A DNA stretch of 64,000 bases from Bacteroidales bacterium UBA2861 (GCA_002350615.1 DEFD01000028.1:412417-476416); one strand, 5' to 3'. Positions 8,165 to 17,445 are shown, numbered from the stretch's first letter. Notes: a model not told the origin generated them from the sequence alone. A program made the numbers and translations.

Positions 8165-10282
8165 CTATTCGTCCTCCTTGGATTCTGCTGCGTAGGCTTC
8201 CAGGAGCTTGGTCTGGACATCGCCGGGAACAGCCTGGTAGTCTGCGAATTCCATCTTGAAGGTTGCGGAACCTGCGGTGATGGAGCTGAGGGAAGTTGAA
8301 TAGCGGTAGAGCTCTGCAAGAGGAACGCGGGCCTTGAGGATAGCGAATCCCTTGTCGGCATCCATGGTGCCGAGCACGCCGCGGCGGTTCTGAAGGTCGC
8401 TCATGACAGCACCCTGATACTCGGGAGGAGTCATAACCTCTACATTGTAGATAGGCTCGAGGATCTTCGGACCTGCGTTGCGGAATGCCTCACGGAAGGC
8501 GTTGCGTCCTGCGATGATGAAAGCGATTTCCTTGGAGTCCACCGGGTGCATCTTTCCGTCGTAAATGTAAACGCGGATGTCGCGGGCGTAAGATCCGGTA
8601 AGAGGGCCTTCGCTCATCTTGTCGTTGATACCCTTGAGGATAGCGGGCATGAAGCCTTCGTCGATGGCACCGCCGACCACGCAGTTCACGAACTCCAGCT
8701 TGCCGCCCCATTCGAGGTCGAATTCCTGGCGGTTCTTAACCTTGAGTTCGGTGTCCTTGCCGTCGATCTTGAACTTGTTGGTGAACTCCACGCCTTCCTG
8801 GATAGGGCAGATGAGCATGGAAACCTCGCCGAACTGGCCGGCGCCGCCGGACTGTTTCTTGTGACGGTAGGTGGAAGTAGCCACCTTGGTGATGGTCTCA
8901 CGGTAGGGAACCTTCGGTGCGAAGAGTTCGACATCGAGCTTGAACTCGTTGTTGAGGCGCCACTTCACCACGTTGATATGCTGCTCTCCCTGACCGTTGA
9001 GGATGGTCTGACGGAGTTCCTTGGAGTTCTCCACGATGAAGGTGGGATCCTGGGAAGCGATCTTCTTGAGGGCGTCGCCGAGTTTCTGCTCATCCTGCTG
9101 AACCTTTGCCTTGATGGCGCAGGTGTACTTGCTGCTGGGGAACTGGATCTTGTCGTACACGATTCCGCTTCCAAGCTGGCTGAGGGTGGTGCCGGACTTG
9201 CCGTTCTTGAGTTTTACCACGCAACCCATGTCGCCTGCCTTGAGGGTGTTCACTGCGACCTTCTTGTCACCTGCGACCGCATAAATGGCGGAGAGGCGCT
9301 CCTTGTTGCCGGTAGCTGCGTCTTCCACGTCGAGACCGGAAGTGATGCTGCCGCTCATAACCTTGAAGTAGGAAACTTCGCCGAGGTGCTGCTCCACATC
9401 GTTCTTGTAGATGAAGAGGGCTGCGGGGCCGTTCTCATCGACCTCGGGAGCCGGAGCCACGTCCTTGATGAATTCGAGCAGGCGCTTGACGCCGATGTCC
9501 TTCTTTGCGCTCACGCAGAACACGGGGTAGAGTTCTCCGCTCTTTACGCCGATAGAAAGACCTTTCTGGATGTCTTCCTGGCTCAGGGTGCCTTCCTCGA
9601 AGAATTTCTCCATGAGGGCGTCGTCGTATTCCGCCGCCTTCTCGATGAGTTCCTGGCGTGCGATTTCGGCCTGGTCGGCGAGGTTTGCGGGGATTTCAAG
9701 TTCTTCGCGGGTGCCGTTGGCATCCTTGAAGTGATAGTATTTCATGGTGAGGACATCCACGAAACCGTCAAAAGCGGTACCTGCATTCGCGGGGAACTGG
9801 ATGTTGATGGCCTTGGCTCCGATGCTTTCCTTGATGGAAGACTGGACGTTGTCCCAGTCGGCCTTCTCGGTATCAAGCTGGTTGACTGCTATGACGAGTG
9901 GGAATTTGCGGCTGTCCGCAAGACGGAGGAAATTGTCGGTTCCCACCTCGACACCCTGCTGGGCGTTGATTACGAGAACTCCGCTCTCGCTGACCTTGAG
10001 GCCCTGGTATGCTCCGCAGATGAAGTCGTCCGCACCCGGTGCGTCGATGAAGTTGATCTTGGTATCCTTGTACTCTGCGTAAAGCGGTGTGGCATAGATT
10101 GAACGCTGGTTCTGTTTCTCGAGCTCGTCGCTGTCGGAAACCGTGTTCTGGTCTTCTACGCTGCCCCTGCGGTCAATCACCTTGCCTTCGAAGAGCATGG
10201 CTTCTGCGAGTGTGGTTTTGCCGGACTTTGTGCTGCCCAGCAGCACCACATCCCGGATGTCTTTGGTAGTGTATTCTTTCAT
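8165..10282 (-). CDS. fusA2: EF-G paralogue (EF-G2) with degenerate GTPase motifs
   Basis: 705 residues, collinear with elongation factor G over its whole length (domain IV/V motifs such as GSYARDIRVYIYDG and GFMPAI are present). The G1 loop is kept (GSTKSGKTT, 16-24). Switch I has RSIYA (60-64) where EF-G has RGITI, losing the Mg-binding Thr. G3 is DAPGADDF, with Ala84 in place of the catalytic His. G4 is NQLD (134-137) instead of NKxD. A Bacteroides thetaiotaomicron EF-G paralogue reported to support translocation without GTPase activity is the likely family. It is transcribed alone from 10324-10331. Expected site: ribosome, under nutrient limitation (inference). Confidence 0.9.
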   Translation of the reverse strand: MKEYTTKDIRDVVLLGSTKSGKTTLAEAMLFEGKVIDRRGSVEDQNTVSDSDELEKQNQRSIYATPLYAEYKDTKINFIDAPGADDFICGAYQGLKVSESGVLVINAQQGVEVGTDNFLRLADSRKFPLVIAVNQLDTEKADWDNVQSSIKESIGAKAINIQFPANAGTAFDGFVDVLTMKYYHFKDANGTREELEIPANLADQAEIARQELIEKAAEYDDALMEKFFEEGTLSQEDIQKGLSIGVKSGELYPVFCVSAKKDIGVKRLLEFIKDVAPAPEVDENGPAALFIYKNDVEQHLGEVSYFKVMSGSITSGLDVEDAATGNKERLSAIYAVAGDKKVAVNTLKAGDMGCVVKLKNGKSGTTLSQLGSGIVYDKIQFPSSKYTCAIKAKVQQDEQKLGDALKKIASQDPTFIVENSKELRQTILNGQGEQHINVVKWRLNNEFKLDVELFAPKVPYRETITKVATSTYRHKKQSGGAGQFGEVSMLICPIQEGVEFTNKFKIDGKDTELKVKNRQEFDLEWGGKLEFVNCVVGGAIDEGFMPAILKGINDKMSEGPLTGSYARDIRVYIYDGKMHPVDSKEIAFIIAGRNAFREAFRNAGPKILEPIYNVEVMTPPEYQGAVMSDLQNRRGVLGTMDADKGFAILKARVPLAELYRYSTSLSSITAGSATFKMEFADYQAVPGDVQTKLLEAYAAESKEDE

Positions 10283-10302
10283 TGTATTGATGGTTTGTTA
10301 TA

Positions 10303-10524
10303 TCAGTGTTTTTGTGTAAGCGACAAATTTAACATTTTTTGAAAGGAATACAAAATTTCGGGGCCGCTCATTCCAAGTTCTTCCTCAAGAAGTGCATTCA
10401 TGGATACGGGGGACACTCTCTGCGACTTGCAAAAAGTGCAGAATTCGGCATCGGGGTTACCGGAGGGGCATCTTTCCGAAATGAGCCTCCAGAAGCGTTC
10501 GTAAACTTTGTTGATGTAAAGCAT
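10303..10524 (-). CDS. Small Cys-containing protein of unknown function
   Basis: 73 residues from the ATG at 10524. Codon third positions are strongly C/G-biased, like the real genes here, and unlike the overlapping forward frame. It has a Cys cluster (ERCPSGNPDAEFCTFC) that could bind metal, then a helical MNALLEEELGMSG stretch. It ends 20 nt before the EF-G2 start and overlaps the EF-G2 promoter element. An earlier in-frame ATG at 10587 would add 21 residues. I know no family; the coding call is moderate. Confidence 0.5.
   Translation of the reverse strand: MLYINKVYERFWRLISERCPSGNPDAEFCTFCKSQRVSPVSMNALLEEELGMSGPEILYSFQKMLNLSLTQKH
10324..10331 (-). promoter_or_regulatory. -7 promoter element TAAATTTG of the EF-G2 gene
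   Basis: An exact TAnnTTTG match on the minus strand, 41 nt before the EF-G2 ATG (10282). It lies within the 3' part of the small upstream gene. Confidence 0.55.
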
Positions 10525-10691
10525 GGCAATTCGTGTTTTCAGGTTCTGCGCAAAAATGAAAAGAGTTTCTGCATTTTTTGTGGTCAAAACATGAGTAAAA
10601 AGTAATTATTTACGTTTTTTATGTCCCAAACATGCAAAAACCGCATAGATGTCGGGCGAAAAGCGCTTGCGTGCCGCTCGGTTCCCGGGCG

Positions 10692-10699
10692 TACTTTCG
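10692..10699 (+). promoter_or_regulatory. Probable -7 element TACTTTCG of the XRE regulator
   Basis: It differs from TAnnTTTG at one position and lies 19 nt before the ATG at 10719. It favours that start over the longer open frame from 10632. Confidence 0.4.
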
Positions 10700-10718
10700 T
10701 GCAAATAATAAAACTGTT

Positions 10719-11060
10719 ATGGACGAAAGAACGATAAAAGCTTCCATAAAAAGGCTCCGTGAGGAGCTGGGCGCAACCCAGGAAGACTTCTCCACCAGCC
10801 TCGGCATGGACGCCAGCACCTATTGGCGGCTCGAAGAAGGAAACACCCGCATAGTCAACAAGAACATTTACCGGATAGCCAAACGCACCGGCCGTTCGGT
10901 GGAAGAAGTCCTCTTCGGCGCCGAAGGGCTCTCCCTGCTTCGGGAAGACGGCCGCGCGGAAGAGCAGATTGCGGCCCTCAAGGAGTATTACGAATCCGTA
11001 ATCGCCAATCTCAACGATTACATCCGCATTCTCAAGGATCAGCTTGCAGCCAGGGACTGA
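10719..11060 (+). CDS. XRE-family helix-turn-helix regulator
   Basis: 113 residues from ATG 10719. Residues 4-60 form a Cro/CI-type HTH: IKRLREELGATQEDFS, then LGMDASTYWRLEEG, then IYRIAKRTGRSVEEVL. The remaining ~45 residues are a charged amphipathic helix, probably for dimerisation. It is transcribed away from the EF-G2 region and ends 91 nt before the S46 peptidase gene. Small Bacteroidales regulators of this form are common and their targets are generally unknown. Confidence 0.8.
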   Translation: MDERTIKASIKRLREELGATQEDFSTSLGMDASTYWRLEEGNTRIVNKNIYRIAKRTGRSVEEVLFGAEGLSLLREDGRAEEQIAALKEYYESVIANLNDYIRILKDQLAARD

Positions 11061-11097
11061 CGCAGGCGCAACTCTTTTTTAATCGGCAGTTTCTTGC

Positions 11098-11105
11098 TAC
11101 CTTTG
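11098..11105 (+). promoter_or_regulatory. -7 promoter element TACCTTTG of the S46 peptidase operon
   Basis: An exact TAnnTTTG match followed by C, 46 nt before the ATG at 11152. It probably drives the peptidase-Mrp-S8-porin operon. Confidence 0.65.
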
Positions 11106-11151
11106 CATTCTGCGGCATTGCGCCAGGACCATTTCGCTGCCGCGGGGAAAA

Positions 11152-13068
11152 ATGAAAAAGTTTCTTATCGCCGTAGCAGGTCTTCTTGCCGGCCTGCAGG
11201 CATCTGCCGATGAGGGCATGTGGATGCTGCCCCTCCTCCAGAAGTTCAACCAGGAAGCGATGCGTAACATAGGCTGCCGCCTCAGCGCAGAAGATATCTA
11301 CAATCTCAACGCTTCCTCGCTGAAGGATGCCGTAGTGCAGTTCGGAGGCGGATGCACCGCCGAGATGATTTCGGCCGACGGCCTTCTGGTGACCAACCAT
11401 CATTGCGGCTACAGCAATATCCAGAAACTCTCCACCCCGGAGCACAACTATCTGGAAGACGGATTCTTCGCCCTCAGCAGGGATAAGGAAATCCCCGCGC
11501 CGGGTCTCAGCGTGAAATTCATGGTGAGCATAGAGGATGTCACCGATGCCCTTTCGGGTCTGGAAGGGCAGGCTTTTACCGACAAAAAGGCGGTCCTTGT
11601 AAAGGAAGCCAAGGAAAAGAATCCCCACTGCGAACCGATGGTGGTGAGTTTCTACAACGAAAATGTCTATTACCTGATTATATATAAAGAATATAAGGAC
11701 GTGCGGTTCGTGGCCGCGCCCCCTGCTTCCATGGGCAAGTTCGGCGGCGAGACCGACAACTGGATGTGGCCCCGCCACACCTGTGACTTCAGCATGTTCC
11801 GTGTCTATGCCGGCGCCGACAACGAGCCGGCGGAATTCTCCACCGAAAACAAGCCCTACCATCCGGCGAAGTCCCTCAAGATATCCCTCGCGGGGGTGAA
11901 GGAAGGCGATTTTGCCTTCGTGATGGGATTCCCCGGCCGCACCCAGCGTTTCCAGACGGCGGATCAGCTCAAGGAGATGCTTGCAATCAACAGGATTCGC
12001 ATCGACGCCCGCACCGTGAGGCAGAGAGTGATGAGGGAGGAGATGGAAAAAGATCCCGTAGTGCGCCTGAAATATGCCAACAAGTACGCTTCATCATCCA
12101 ACGGATGGAAAAAATGGCAGGGAGAAGAGCTGGCTTTTGAAAAACTGGACATCATCGGCCGCGAACTTGCAAAGGAAGGCGGCCTTGCAGACGGGAAGGA
12201 TGCAGTGGAAGGGATAGCCGGCATCGTGGCCTCCAGGGCGGAAGCCTATTCGGCCATTACCCTTCTGGTCGAGACCCTGGGCAGGATTGAAAGGCTGGAA
12301 AGTGTCGATCAGCAGGAGGGCAGCCGTTTCTTCAAAGATTACGACGAAGCGGTGGACCGCAAGATTGCTGAAGCTCTCTTCGCTCATTATCAGGCGAATG
12401 TGAATCCGAAATACGCGATCAAGCTGCCTTCAATCAAAGACCTGTACGCCAAGTCCAAGAAGGGTGAGCAGACTGCGAGAAAGCTTGCCGAGGCGGTTCA
12501 GGCCCAGGCCAAGGAACTTGCCGGCGTGCTTCGGGATAAAAACGACGAGCTTAAGCCTCATGCCAAGGCATTTGCCGCCGCACTTCTCAAGGCTTCGGAA
12601 GGACAGCCGAGTTATCCGGATGCCAATTTCACCATGCGTCTCACCTACGGAACTGTAAAGCCCTATTCCCCGAAAGACGGCGTAAGCTATTGGTATTATA
12701 CGACTTCAGAAGGAGTACTGGCTAAGGAGAATCCGGACGATTACGAGTTCCGGGTGCCTGCGAAGACGAAGGAACTCATGCTCGCGCACGATTTCGGGCG
12801 CTATGCCGATGCCGACGGGCAGCTTGTCACCTGCTTCCTCACCACCTGCGACATCACGGGCGGCAATTCCGGAAGCCCGGTGATGGATGCGGACGGCAAC
12901 CTCATAGGCCTTGCCTTCGACGGCAACTGGGAAAGCATGAGCAGCGACGTGATGTTCGAGCCCGACCTGCAGAGATGTATCTGCGTGGACATCCGCTATG
13001 TGCTCTGGACTGTGGAGAAGGTGGGCGGCGCCCTCAATATCATAGAAGAATTGGAGTTTGTAAAATGA
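11152..13068 (+). CDS. S46 family dipeptidyl peptidase, DPP7-like
   Basis: 638 residues with a Sec signal peptide (cleavage near ASA). S46 enzymes are periplasmic or surface serine peptidases that remove dipeptides from peptide N-termini. Catalytic residues visible: His83/84 in VTNHHCG, Asp212 in PRHTCDFSMFR, and Ser573 in TGGNSGSP. Gly591 (FDGNWES) lies 18 residues after the Ser, at the place where DPP11 has the Arg that selects Asp/Glu. This predicts DPP7-type preference for hydrophobic residues. The length is somewhat shorter than the ~710 residues of P. gingivalis enzymes. The stop overlaps the start of mrp (ATGA). Role: peptide nutrition. Confidence 0.92.
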   Translation: MKKFLIAVAGLLAGLQASADEGMWMLPLLQKFNQEAMRNIGCRLSAEDIYNLNASSLKDAVVQFGGGCTAEMISADGLLVTNHHCGYSNIQKLSTPEHNYLEDGFFALSRDKEIPAPGLSVKFMVSIEDVTDALSGLEGQAFTDKKAVLVKEAKEKNPHCEPMVVSFYNENVYYLIIYKEYKDVRFVAAPPASMGKFGGETDNWMWPRHTCDFSMFRVYAGADNEPAEFSTENKPYHPAKSLKISLAGVKEGDFAFVMGFPGRTQRFQTADQLKEMLAINRIRIDARTVRQRVMREEMEKDPVVRLKYANKYASSSNGWKKWQGEELAFEKLDIIGRELAKEGGLADGKDAVEGIAGIVASRAEAYSAITLLVETLGRIERLESVDQQEGSRFFKDYDEAVDRKIAEALFAHYQANVNPKYAIKLPSIKDLYAKSKKGEQTARKLAEAVQAQAKELAGVLRDKNDELKPHAKAFAAALLKASEGQPSYPDANFTMRLTYGTVKPYSPKDGVSYWYYTTSEGVLAKENPDDYEFRVPAKTKELMLAHDFGRYADADGQLVTCFLTTCDITGGNSGSPVMDADGNLIGLAFDGNWESMSSDVMFEPDLQRCICVDIRYVLWTVEKVGGALNIIEELEFVK

Positions 13069-14171
13069 CTGTAGAAGAAATCAGGGGATACCTGAAGGAA
13101 GTGCGTCATCCTGCCCGTCAGGATGCGGACATCGTGGAACTGGGACTTGTCGAAGATATAGAGATAGGTAAAGGCGGAGTCGTGGTGACCCTGGCTTTCC
13201 CCAAGCGCAAGGACCCTCTTGAGAAATATATCATCGGAGCCACCCGGGCGGCGCTCATACGCGGACTCGGGAAGGATGTTCACAGCGAGGTGCGTACCGT
13301 CGTCAAGGATGAAAGTCCCCGGCAGCAGCCTCAGGGGCTCGGAACGGAGATGCTCGCGGACGTGAAACATATAATAGGAGTGGCTTCCGGCAAGGGAGGC
13401 GTGGGAAAAAGCACCGTGGCGGTGAACCTTGCGGTGGCCCTTGCCCGCAGCGGTTATAAGGTGGGCCTTGCGGATGCCGATGTTTACGGCCCCTCGGTGC
13501 CAGTGATGACCGGTACAGAAGGCATCACCCCTTCCGGGGAGCAGATAGACGGGAAAGACTATATAGTCCCCCTGGAAAAATGGGGTGTGAAGTGGATGTC
13601 GATAGGCTATTTCGCGAAGCGCGGCCAGGCCCTCATCTGGCGCGGTCCCATGGCTTCCAACGCTCTCAAGCAGCTGATCCTGCAGGTGAATTGGGGCGAG
13701 CTTGATTTCCTGCTGATAGACATGCCTCCGGGAACCGGCGACATCCATCTGGCGCTGGTTAACGATATCCCCATGCAGGGAGCCATCATGGTGACTACCC
13801 CGCAGAACGTGGCCCTGGCCGATGTGGAAAAGGCGGCTGACATGTTCCGCAATGAGAACATAGCCAGGCCGATTTACGGCGTAGTGGAAAATATGTCGTG
13901 GTTCACTCCGGCAGCGCATCCGGAGGAGCGTTACGAAATATTCGGCGCCGGGGGCGGGCAGAAGGTGGCCGCCCAGCTGGGCGTCCCCCTTCTCTCGCAG
14001 ATTCCCCTGGTCCAGGGAATCCGCGAGGCCGGCGACGCCGGCCAGCCCGCCGCCCTCGGCACGGGCCCCGACGCTGCAGCCTTCCTCGCCCTGGCTTCTT
14101 CTCTGGCCTCTTCCCTGGCCTCTTCCCTGGCCCACCAGCAAGCCGACAACATGATGGCTAACAATCAGTGA
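13065..14171 (+). CDS. mrp: Mrp/ApbC family iron-sulfur carrier ATPase
   Basis: 368 residues from ATG 13065, overlapping the peptidase stop by 4 nt; a longer open frame from 12975 lies inside the peptidase gene and is rejected. Residues 1-90 are a MIP18/DUF59 domain. The P-loop NTPase follows, with the deviant Walker A GKGGVGKST (from 110), DADVYGPSVP and DMPPGTGD. The family carries Fe-S clusters in the cytoplasm. The C-terminus is an Ala/Ser tail encoded by a 12-bp tandem repeat. Why it sits with secreted peptidases is unclear. Confidence 0.9.
   Translation: MTVEEIRGYLKEVRHPARQDADIVELGLVEDIEIGKGGVVVTLAFPKRKDPLEKYIIGATRAALIRGLGKDVHSEVRTVVKDESPRQQPQGLGTEMLADVKHIIGVASGKGGVGKSTVAVNLAVALARSGYKVGLADADVYGPSVPVMTGTEGITPSGEQIDGKDYIVPLEKWGVKWMSIGYFAKRGQALIWRGPMASNALKQLILQVNWGELDFLLIDMPPGTGDIHLALVNDIPMQGAIMVTTPQNVALADVEKAADMFRNENIARPIYGVVENMSWFTPAAHPEERYEIFGAGGGQKVAAQLGVPLLSQIPLVQGIREAGDAGQPAALGTGPDAAAFLALASSLASSLASSLAHQQADNMMANNQ
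14091..14126 (+). repeat. Three 12-bp tandem repeats (CTGGCCTCTTCC) inside mrp
   Basis: Units at 14091, 14103 and 14115 encode Leu-Ala-Ser-Ser three times near the Mrp C-terminus. The first unit differs by two bases. Slippage would change the tail length in frame. Confidence 0.9.
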
Positions 14172-14173
14172 TA

Positions 14174-16540
14174 ATGAGTAAGATATCAATCATTCTCTCG
14201 CACGGTCTCCGCCTGCTTCGCAGCGCGGCCTTCGCCACGGCCTCCCTGCTGTTCATCGGCTCCTGCGCCCGTGAAGAATATCGTGAAATGCCCTCCGGTA
14301 AGGCGGAATCCGGGGAATATTCCCAGATCGGCCGGGTAAAAGGCGTCGTGGTGGCGGAGCTAAGCGAAGAAATCTGCGCTATACTCGAAGAGGCTGCCGC
14401 AAAGGAAAGCCTTCAGAAAGGGCAGGCCGCCGTGTCCAGAAGCTCCGCCGGAGCGCTGCTCACAAAATCCGCAGCCTTCAACTCCGTATTGGAGGATATC
14501 AAGGTAAGCTCCTGGTCCAGGGTCTTTCCGGATGCAGGAGAATTCGAACCGCGCACCCGCGCAGCCGGCCTTCACCGCTGGTACAGACTGGAATATCCCG
14601 ACACCATACCCGCAGCCAAAGCAGCGCTCAGTATCAAGGAACTGCCGGGCGTAGGCACCATAGAGGCGCCCCACAAAATCCGCCGCACTTCCGCTCTGCC
14701 CCCGGCACGGGCCGTGACCGCGCTGCCCGGCACACGCACCGCCGCCTTTGTCCGTGCGAACCCCCTTCCCACGGCCCCCACAGCTGCCCTCCCATCTTCC
14801 ACCGTGGCAGCCGCCAAGCCGGACGACCCCTACTTCAAATACCAATGGGACCTCTATAACGACGGCAGCCGCAACTTCAATGTCTCGGCCAGGGCCAACG
14901 GCAAAGTGTATTACCTCAGCAGCAACGGCGGTGCTGACCTCAACCTTCTTCCGGTCTGGCAGAAATACACCACCGGCAGCAGTTCGGTTATCGTTGCCGT
15001 GGTGGACGAAGGCGTGGACCTCTCCCACCCGGACCTGAACGGCGTCGTCATTCCTGCAGGAGCCGCCGGCAGCAAGAATTTCGTCAACTCACGCACTCCA
15101 TATAAAATCACTTCCGGATCCCACGGAACCCATGTTGCGGGCACGATAGCCGCGGTAAGGAACAATAAAACAGGGGTTGCAGGCATCGCCGGAGGCGACT
15201 GGGCCAACGGCGTTTCCGGTGTGAAAATCTTGAGCTGCGAAATCTTCGACGGGGAAGCGGGGTGCACCGATGACGGATGCGCCAACGCCATAAAATGGGG
15301 TGCGGACCACGGCGCCCTCATTTCCCAGAACAGCTGGGGTAACTATTACGACGAAAACGAGGACGGGGAAATCGACTCCGAGGAACTCGAAGCGGCCAGG
15401 ACCGACAAAATCTCCACCTACATGGCCAAGGCCATAGATTACTTCATCGACAATGCAGGCTGCGACAACAACGGCGCCCAGCTTCCGGACTCTCCCATGA
15501 AAGGCGGTGTGGTCATATTCGCGGCAGGCAACGACGCCATCCAGTACGGAGTGCCGGCGGACTACGAAAAAGTCATTGCGGTTGGCGCAACCGGACCTGA
15601 TTACAATATAAGCTGGTATTCGAATTACGGCAGCTGGGTTGACATCTGCGCACCCGGAGGCGACGGTTTCGGAAAATATGAAGACGAAGACATCCGTTAT
15701 TCCATAGGCGACGCTGACGCCGTAGGCAACAGCAGGGGGAATATCTACAATCTTTACGCTACCGTAAAGGGCGACGGGGACGAATATGTAAACTACGGTT
15801 ACATGCAGGGCACTTCCATGGCCTGTCCACATGTCTCCGGCGTGGCCGCCCTGCTCGCTTCCTACTACGGCCGCCAGGGCTTCACCGCGGAAATGCTGCG
15901 GGAACGTCTTATCGGCGGGGCCTCGAACGCACATATCGACAACAGATATTACATCGGCCCCTATCTGGACGCCCTGGGAGCCTTCACTTTCGGCAACACA
16001 CCTCCGGAGCTGCTCAAGAACTTCAGCGACCGCATCTTTGCCGTCGTCGGCGATAGCGCGCAGATTGACCTGTCGGATTATTTTTACGATGCGGACGGCG
16101 ACGCGCTCAATTACGAAGTGCAGGGCGAAGGCGCCGTGGCGGAGTGTTCCATCAGCGGCAACACTATGACAATCACCGCGGTAGGCAAGGGTAACGGCAG
16201 CATCACCGTCACGGCCTCAGATTCTGAAATAAGCATAAGTTCGACCATGCAGATAACCGTGAAAAAGCGTGATGCCGACGACGATGAGCCCATCCTCACC
16301 ACTCCTGTCGCGTTCAATAGCGGGGTTGTAAAATCTTCCCTGAGCGTTTCCACCCTTTCCGGCAGTGAGGTGCGCGTCAAAATCGCCAATTCCACGGGGA
16401 AAGTCGTATTTGACAAATCCGGTATCGCCACACAGACTTCCCCCTTGAAGGCGGACCTTTCGAAATGCGCTCCGGGGCGTTATGGCGTCAGCGTGAAGTT
16501 CGACGGCAAGACTTATAAATACACCATCGTAAAAATCTAG
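14174..16540 (+). CDS. S8 subtilisin-like serine peptidase, lipoprotein signal plus T9SS C-terminal domain
   Basis: 788 residues from ATG 14174; an in-frame GTG sits at 14168, overlapping the mrp stop. The signal ends in lipobox FIGSC. After a propeptide-like region (to ~215) comes the S8 domain with triad Asp278 (VVDEGVD), His317 (SHGTHVAG) and Ser548 (GTSMACPHVSG). Residues ~615-695 are a cadherin/Ig-like domain (FYDADGDALNYEV). The last ~80 residues resemble a type IX secretion sorting domain (LSVSTLSGSEVRVKI ... KCAPGRYGVSVKFDGKTY). A lipobox together with a T9SS tail is unusual. The PorV/Q-like gene follows by 5 nt. Confidence 0.87.
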   Translation: MSKISIILSHGLRLLRSAAFATASLLFIGSCAREEYREMPSGKAESGEYSQIGRVKGVVVAELSEEICAILEEAAAKESLQKGQAAVSRSSAGALLTKSAAFNSVLEDIKVSSWSRVFPDAGEFEPRTRAAGLHRWYRLEYPDTIPAAKAALSIKELPGVGTIEAPHKIRRTSALPPARAVTALPGTRTAAFVRANPLPTAPTAALPSSTVAAAKPDDPYFKYQWDLYNDGSRNFNVSARANGKVYYLSSNGGADLNLLPVWQKYTTGSSSVIVAVVDEGVDLSHPDLNGVVIPAGAAGSKNFVNSRTPYKITSGSHGTHVAGTIAAVRNNKTGVAGIAGGDWANGVSGVKILSCEIFDGEAGCTDDGCANAIKWGADHGALISQNSWGNYYDENEDGEIDSEELEAARTDKISTYMAKAIDYFIDNAGCDNNGAQLPDSPMKGGVVIFAAGNDAIQYGVPADYEKVIAVGATGPDYNISWYSNYGSWVDICAPGGDGFGKYEDEDIRYSIGDADAVGNSRGNIYNLYATVKGDGDEYVNYGYMQGTSMACPHVSGVAALLASYYGRQGFTAEMLRERLIGGASNAHIDNRYYIGPYLDALGAFTFGNTPPELLKNFSDRIFAVVGDSAQIDLSDYFYDADGDALNYEVQGEGAVAECSISGNTMTITAVGKGNGSITVTASDSEISISSTMQITVKKRDADDDEPILTTPVAFNSGVVKSSLSVSTLSGSEVRVKIANSTGKVVFDKSGIATQTSPLKADLSKCAPGRYGVSVKFDGKTYKYTIVKI

Positions 16541-16545
16541 CCGCA

Positions 16546-17445
16546 ATGAATAAAAGAATATTGGCTTCAGCCCTTTGCCTTTCCCTTTTCGCCTTCCATG
16601 CATCTGCTGCGGAACCCGGAAGCGAGGCACTGCCTTTCCTGAGGCTGCATCAGAATCCCGCTTCCCTTGCGGCCGGAGCGGCGACTGCAGGCACCGCGGC
16701 GCTTCTTCCCTTCGGGGGAGACAGGCTCTGCGCAGGTGCTTCCTACCTTTCCTACATGCCCTCCGTATCCAAGACGGACTATATCAGCGGCGGCATTTCT
16801 TCCCGCTTCGGCTCCTTCGGCGACGCCGGGGATGAGCTTTCCCGCTTCGGTGCCACCCTCAACTTTACCAGGGGCGCGGGAAGGGAAGTTTACGGCACGG
16901 ATTACAAACCCTCGGACCTTCTGCTGAACGCCGGCTTCGGCTGGGCGATGACCAGGCAGCTTTCGATAGGCCTCAATCTCAGTTATGCCTCCCAGAGCCT
17001 CACGGAGGACTACAGCCTTAAGGCCGTTGCGGCCGACATCTTCCTTGCAGGCAAGTTCGGAGGATTCAGCTTCGCGGCTGGGGCGTCTTCCCTCGGAGGC
17101 GGCGTCGGATCCGAAGAAACTGGAGATTTCTCCCTTCCGGCATCGGCGGAAGCTTTCTTCGCCTACGATTTCCCTCTGGCAGGCAAACATGGGCTCAGGG
17201 CATCCCTCGATGCGGATTATTACTTCTCCGGAGCATTCAGTGCAGCCCTCGGGGCTGAATATGCCTTCGGCGATATCGCTTTCGCGCGGGCAGGCTACCG
17301 CTATGGCGGCGACAGCATCATCCCGTCCTTCGCTTCAGCCGGACTCGGATTCAGGTTCAAAGGCTTCGAACTCGACGCCGCCTACCTTTTCGCGTCGGAG
17401 ACGCTCGGCGGAAGTTTCGCCCTTGGCCTCGTTTTCCACCTCTAA
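16546..17445 (+). CDS. PorV/PorQ family outer-membrane protein
   Basis: 299 residues with a signal peptide (ends ASA). The mature start ([19 protein letters not shown]) and the alternating Gly/aromatic strands ending in LGLVFHL are typical of the PorV/PorQ/UPF0164 beta-barrel group, which carries cargo of the type IX secretion system. It starts 5 nt after a peptidase with a T9SS-type tail, which suggests it handles that substrate. The family call is good; the pairing is inferred. Confidence 0.8.
   Translation: MNKRILASALCLSLFAFHASAAEPGSEALPFLRLHQNPASLAAGAATAGTAALLPFGGDRLCAGASYLSYMPSVSKTDYISGGISSRFGSFGDAGDELSRFGATLNFTRGAGREVYGTDYKPSDLLLNAGFGWAMTRQLSIGLNLSYASQSLTEDYSLKAVAADIFLAGKFGGFSFAAGASSLGGGVGSEETGDFSLPASAEAFFAYDFPLAGKHGLRASLDADYYFSGAFSAALGAEYAFGDIAFARAGYRYGGDSIIPSFASAGLGFRFKGFELDAAYLFASETLGGSFALGLVFHL

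Noticed and set aside
8546..10102. 518-codon open frame antisense to the EF-G paralogue
   Set aside because: High third-position GC opens antisense frames; the protein has no domain, while the opposite strand encodes a whole elongation factor.
12996..14189. 397-codon open frame antisense to mrp
   Set aside because: It mirrors a complete, recognisable ATPase and has no motif of its own.
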